A stretch of 64,000 nucleotides of DNA from Finegoldia magna ATCC 53516. Lineage in GTDB: Bacteria > Bacillota > Clostridia > Tissierellales > Peptoniphilaceae. The position numbers were made by a program, and so were the translations under genes. The notes under the pieces are model-generated. The model saw nothing but the letters and a program-made list of their open reading frames with translations, made no database searches and was not told the DNA's origin. The DNA lies in NCBI RefSeq assembly GCF_000159695.1, contig NZ_CM000955.1, positions 817,473-881,472 of the forward strand. Direction: 5' to 3'. This document shows positions 62,392 through 64,000 of this stretch, piece by piece (position 1 is the stretch's first letter; every line of letters starts with the position of its first letter).

Positions 62392-63498
62392 CTATAGAAC
62401 CTTCAAACTCACTAGAACAATATCGTCATCCTGTTCCAAAAATCTAAAAGAATCCACCTCGTTTAACACGTATTCAATTCTTCTATCTGGAACTTTCATT
62501 AAATCTCTTTTTAGTCTTTCTTCGCCGTAAAATTCGTTGTCAAATCCTCTAGTTTCAGTTATCCCATCAGTGTACATAATTAATTCATCACCACTGGAGA
62601 CCAATATATCTCTCTGATCAAACCCAACTCCTTCAAACATTGGAGAGATAGGATGACCTGTAACCTTTAATTCTTCTAATTTATCATTGGAAATCAAAAA
62701 TGGAATACCATTGTGGCCAGCATTTGCATATGAAAATATTTTGAGTTTTCTATCGTATAACCCATAAAAAATCGTAAAATATTTGTCTACCGACAAATTA
62801 AGTTCAGTAAATGTGGTATTCAAATCCTTCAGCACTCTTTTTGGCCTAGAATCTGTAATTCTACTTACCAAATACCTCATTGTCTGTCTGATAAACATCG
62901 TCAGAATAGATGCCGCAATCCCATGGCCCACAACATCTGCGATGTAAATTCCTACAAATCTTTCGTCAATATCTATGCAATCGATGATATCTCCAGACAA
63001 ATCCCTAGATGAAATATAGCTGTAATCCAAATCCAAACCGACATGCTCACCCTTACTAGGCAAAGTTTTGCTTTGAATGTGCTTGGCGAATTTGATTTCA
63101 TCCTTGATGTCCTTGTTCGCATTAATCAAATCAATCTGAGTTTTGACCTCTTTTGAAATATCTCTGAAAACCTCGACAGTACTTACCACTTCTCCATCTT
63201 TATCCATAACTGGAGAAGAAGTTATGGAATAATCCACGCCATTTATTTTTCTTTTTTCTTTGATAGTGCTGTTCAAACGGTATTTCCTATCTGCCAAACA
63301 TTTTGGGAAATCTTCGCTGTAATCCAAATAGCAATTCACTCCTATTGGATTGATAGGCATAGATTTTATCATGCTAGTATTGGCAAATATTATTACCCCA
63401 TCTTTATCTATTACTCTAACTAAATCCTTCATAGAATTTAGAACTTCGTAATCAGATCCTTTGAAATCACTAACATCTTCACTTGATTTCTTCTCCAA
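62392..63498 (-). CDS. PAS-domain SpoIIE-type protein phosphatase
   Basis: 368 residues. A PAS domain (about 15-120) is followed by a short helix and a PP2C-like SpoIIE domain (about 155-368) with DLSGDIID, IADVVGHGIAAS (metal Asp) and YTDGITETR near the C-terminus. Likely dephosphorylates an anti-anti-sigma factor in stress signalling. GGAGGAG precedes the start. The signal sensed by PAS is unknown. Confidence 0.88.
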   Translation of the reverse strand: MEKKSSEDVSDFKGSDYEVLNSMKDLVRVIDKDGVIIFANTSMIKSMPINPIGVNCYLDYSEDFPKCLADRKYRLNSTIKEKRKINGVDYSITSSPVMDKDGEVVSTVEVFRDISKEVKTQIDLINANKDIKDEIKFAKHIQSKTLPSKGEHVGLDLDYSYISSRDLSGDIIDCIDIDERFVGIYIADVVGHGIAASILTMFIRQTMRYLVSRITDSRPKRVLKDLNTTFTELNLSVDKYFTIFYGLYDRKLKIFSYANAGHNGIPFLISNDKLEELKVTGHPISPMFEGVGFDQRDILVSSGDELIMYTDGITETRGFDNEFYGEERLKRDLMKVPDRRIEYVLNEVDSFRFLEQDDDIVLVSLKVL

Positions 63499-63510
63499 GG
63501 ATATCTCCTC

Positions 63511-64000
63511 CTATTTAGGTCTCGGACCAAAATATTGATACAAATAACACTTCATATTTCCGTTGTACATCTTTCTATTTTTAGATGCTTTTTTGCCATA
63601 AAATTTCTCAAACTCTTCGCAATCTGTGATTATATATTGTGATGCAGTCTTGAATTTCGCCATTTTAATTCCCAAATCCTTATAAATCTTCTCGGCTTCT
63701 TGTCTTTCGCCAAGCCTTTTTCCATAAGGTGGGTTAGATATTAGAACGAAGTAATTATCATTTAACACAACATTTCTGAAATCCCTCGTCACGAATCTAA
63801 TATCCTCCCTGACCCCAGCATTTTCGGCATTAGCTATCGCTTTTTCAATCGCTGAGCCGTCCACATCACTAGCGAAAATATCTATCTTTTTATCGTAATC
63901 AATGCTCTCCAAGGCTTTAGTACGCTCTTGTTTGTATGCATTGTTGAATTTATCATTAAAGTTAATAAAATCGAATTTCCTGTCAATCCCTGGTGCAATA
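63511..64000 (-). CDS. RlmL/YpsC-type RNA methyltransferase (N-terminus beyond window)
   Basis: The last 163 residues, open at the window edge. APGIDRKFDF near the edge and SNPPYGKRLGE are typical of the class I methyltransferase domain of the YpsC/RlmL group, which methylates guanine in 23S rRNA. An internal start at 63912 would cut conserved sequence, so the gene continues outside. The THUMP domain is not in view. Confidence 0.88.
   Translation of the reverse strand, partial: IAPGIDRKFDFINFNDKFNNAYKQERTKALESIDYDKKIDIFASDVDGSAIEKAIANAENAGVREDIRFVTRDFRNVVLNDNYFVLISNPPYGKRLGERQEAEKIYKDLGIKMAKFKTASQYIITDCEEFEKFYGKKASKNRKMYNGNMKCYLYQYFGPRPK

Overview
The window is AT-rich DNA of a Gram-positive, strictly anaerobic type, most probably Finegoldia magna or a close Peptoniphilaceae relative. 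The evidence is a SufA-like cell-envelope subtilase, a ctsR-mcsA-mcsB-clpC-radA operon, strong AGGAGG ribosome-binding sites, and many Fe-S, redox and formate/molybdenum cofactor genes. The species call is inference from protein families, not a database result.

Layout. 1-3115: a partial secreted subtilase with its promoter. 3445-6570: an orphan IS256 end, an ADP-ribosylglycohydrolase, an M3 oligopeptidase and a small secreted protein. 6599-12522: the CtsR heat-shock operon with operator and promoter; its McsB has lost the arginine-kinase active site. 12621-16008: small membrane and unknown genes, then wreckage of a type I restriction system (hsdR tail, hsdM middle). Between these remnants lies a two-gene redox operon whose second gene reads through an in-frame UGA and looks like a selenoprotein. 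16157-18298: KdgT-like permease and M20 amidohydrolase. 19916-20962: XRE regulator and membrane protein. 21410-25660: a five-gene antimicrobial-peptide resistance module (ABC transporter plus two-component system) next to a MobC remnant. 26195-36525: guaA, an ABC-F protein, an IS30 element, guaB-purE-purM, a PfkB kinase and a FAD dehydrogenase. 38305-45808: a redox and arsenosugar-type operon region (ArsS-like radical SAM, Fe-S oxidoreductase, two glycosyltransferases, rhodanese lipoprotein, NapH-like ferredoxin, TlpA-like lipoprotein). 46029-52109: sirtuin, exporter, Nudix, then molybdenum cofactor, formate transport and FdhD genes. 52229-56019: QueH, HAD, TrmH, C39 peptidase, methyltransferase. 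59127-64000: HerA-like ATPase, membrane protein, Pgi, SpoIIE phosphatase and a partial RNA methyltransferase.

Mobile elements: three nearly identical 1481-bp IS3-family (IS150-type) copies, one IS30, one IS256 nested inside the third IS3 copy with an exact 8-bp duplication, and one orphan IS256 end. Removing each IS3 copy restores an intrinsic terminator hairpin with the insertion point in its loop, in three cases out of three. This suggests an element that targets terminator loops.

Most notable points: the probable selenoprotein at 14166-14666 with a SECIS-like hairpin, terminator-loop targeting by the IS3 element, a densely structured RNA region at the end of the IS256 element, the arsenosugar-like operon with a transferase-kinase fusion, and two proteins with natural active-site losses (McsB and the ABC-F ATPase). 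No tRNA, rRNA or CRISPR array was seen.
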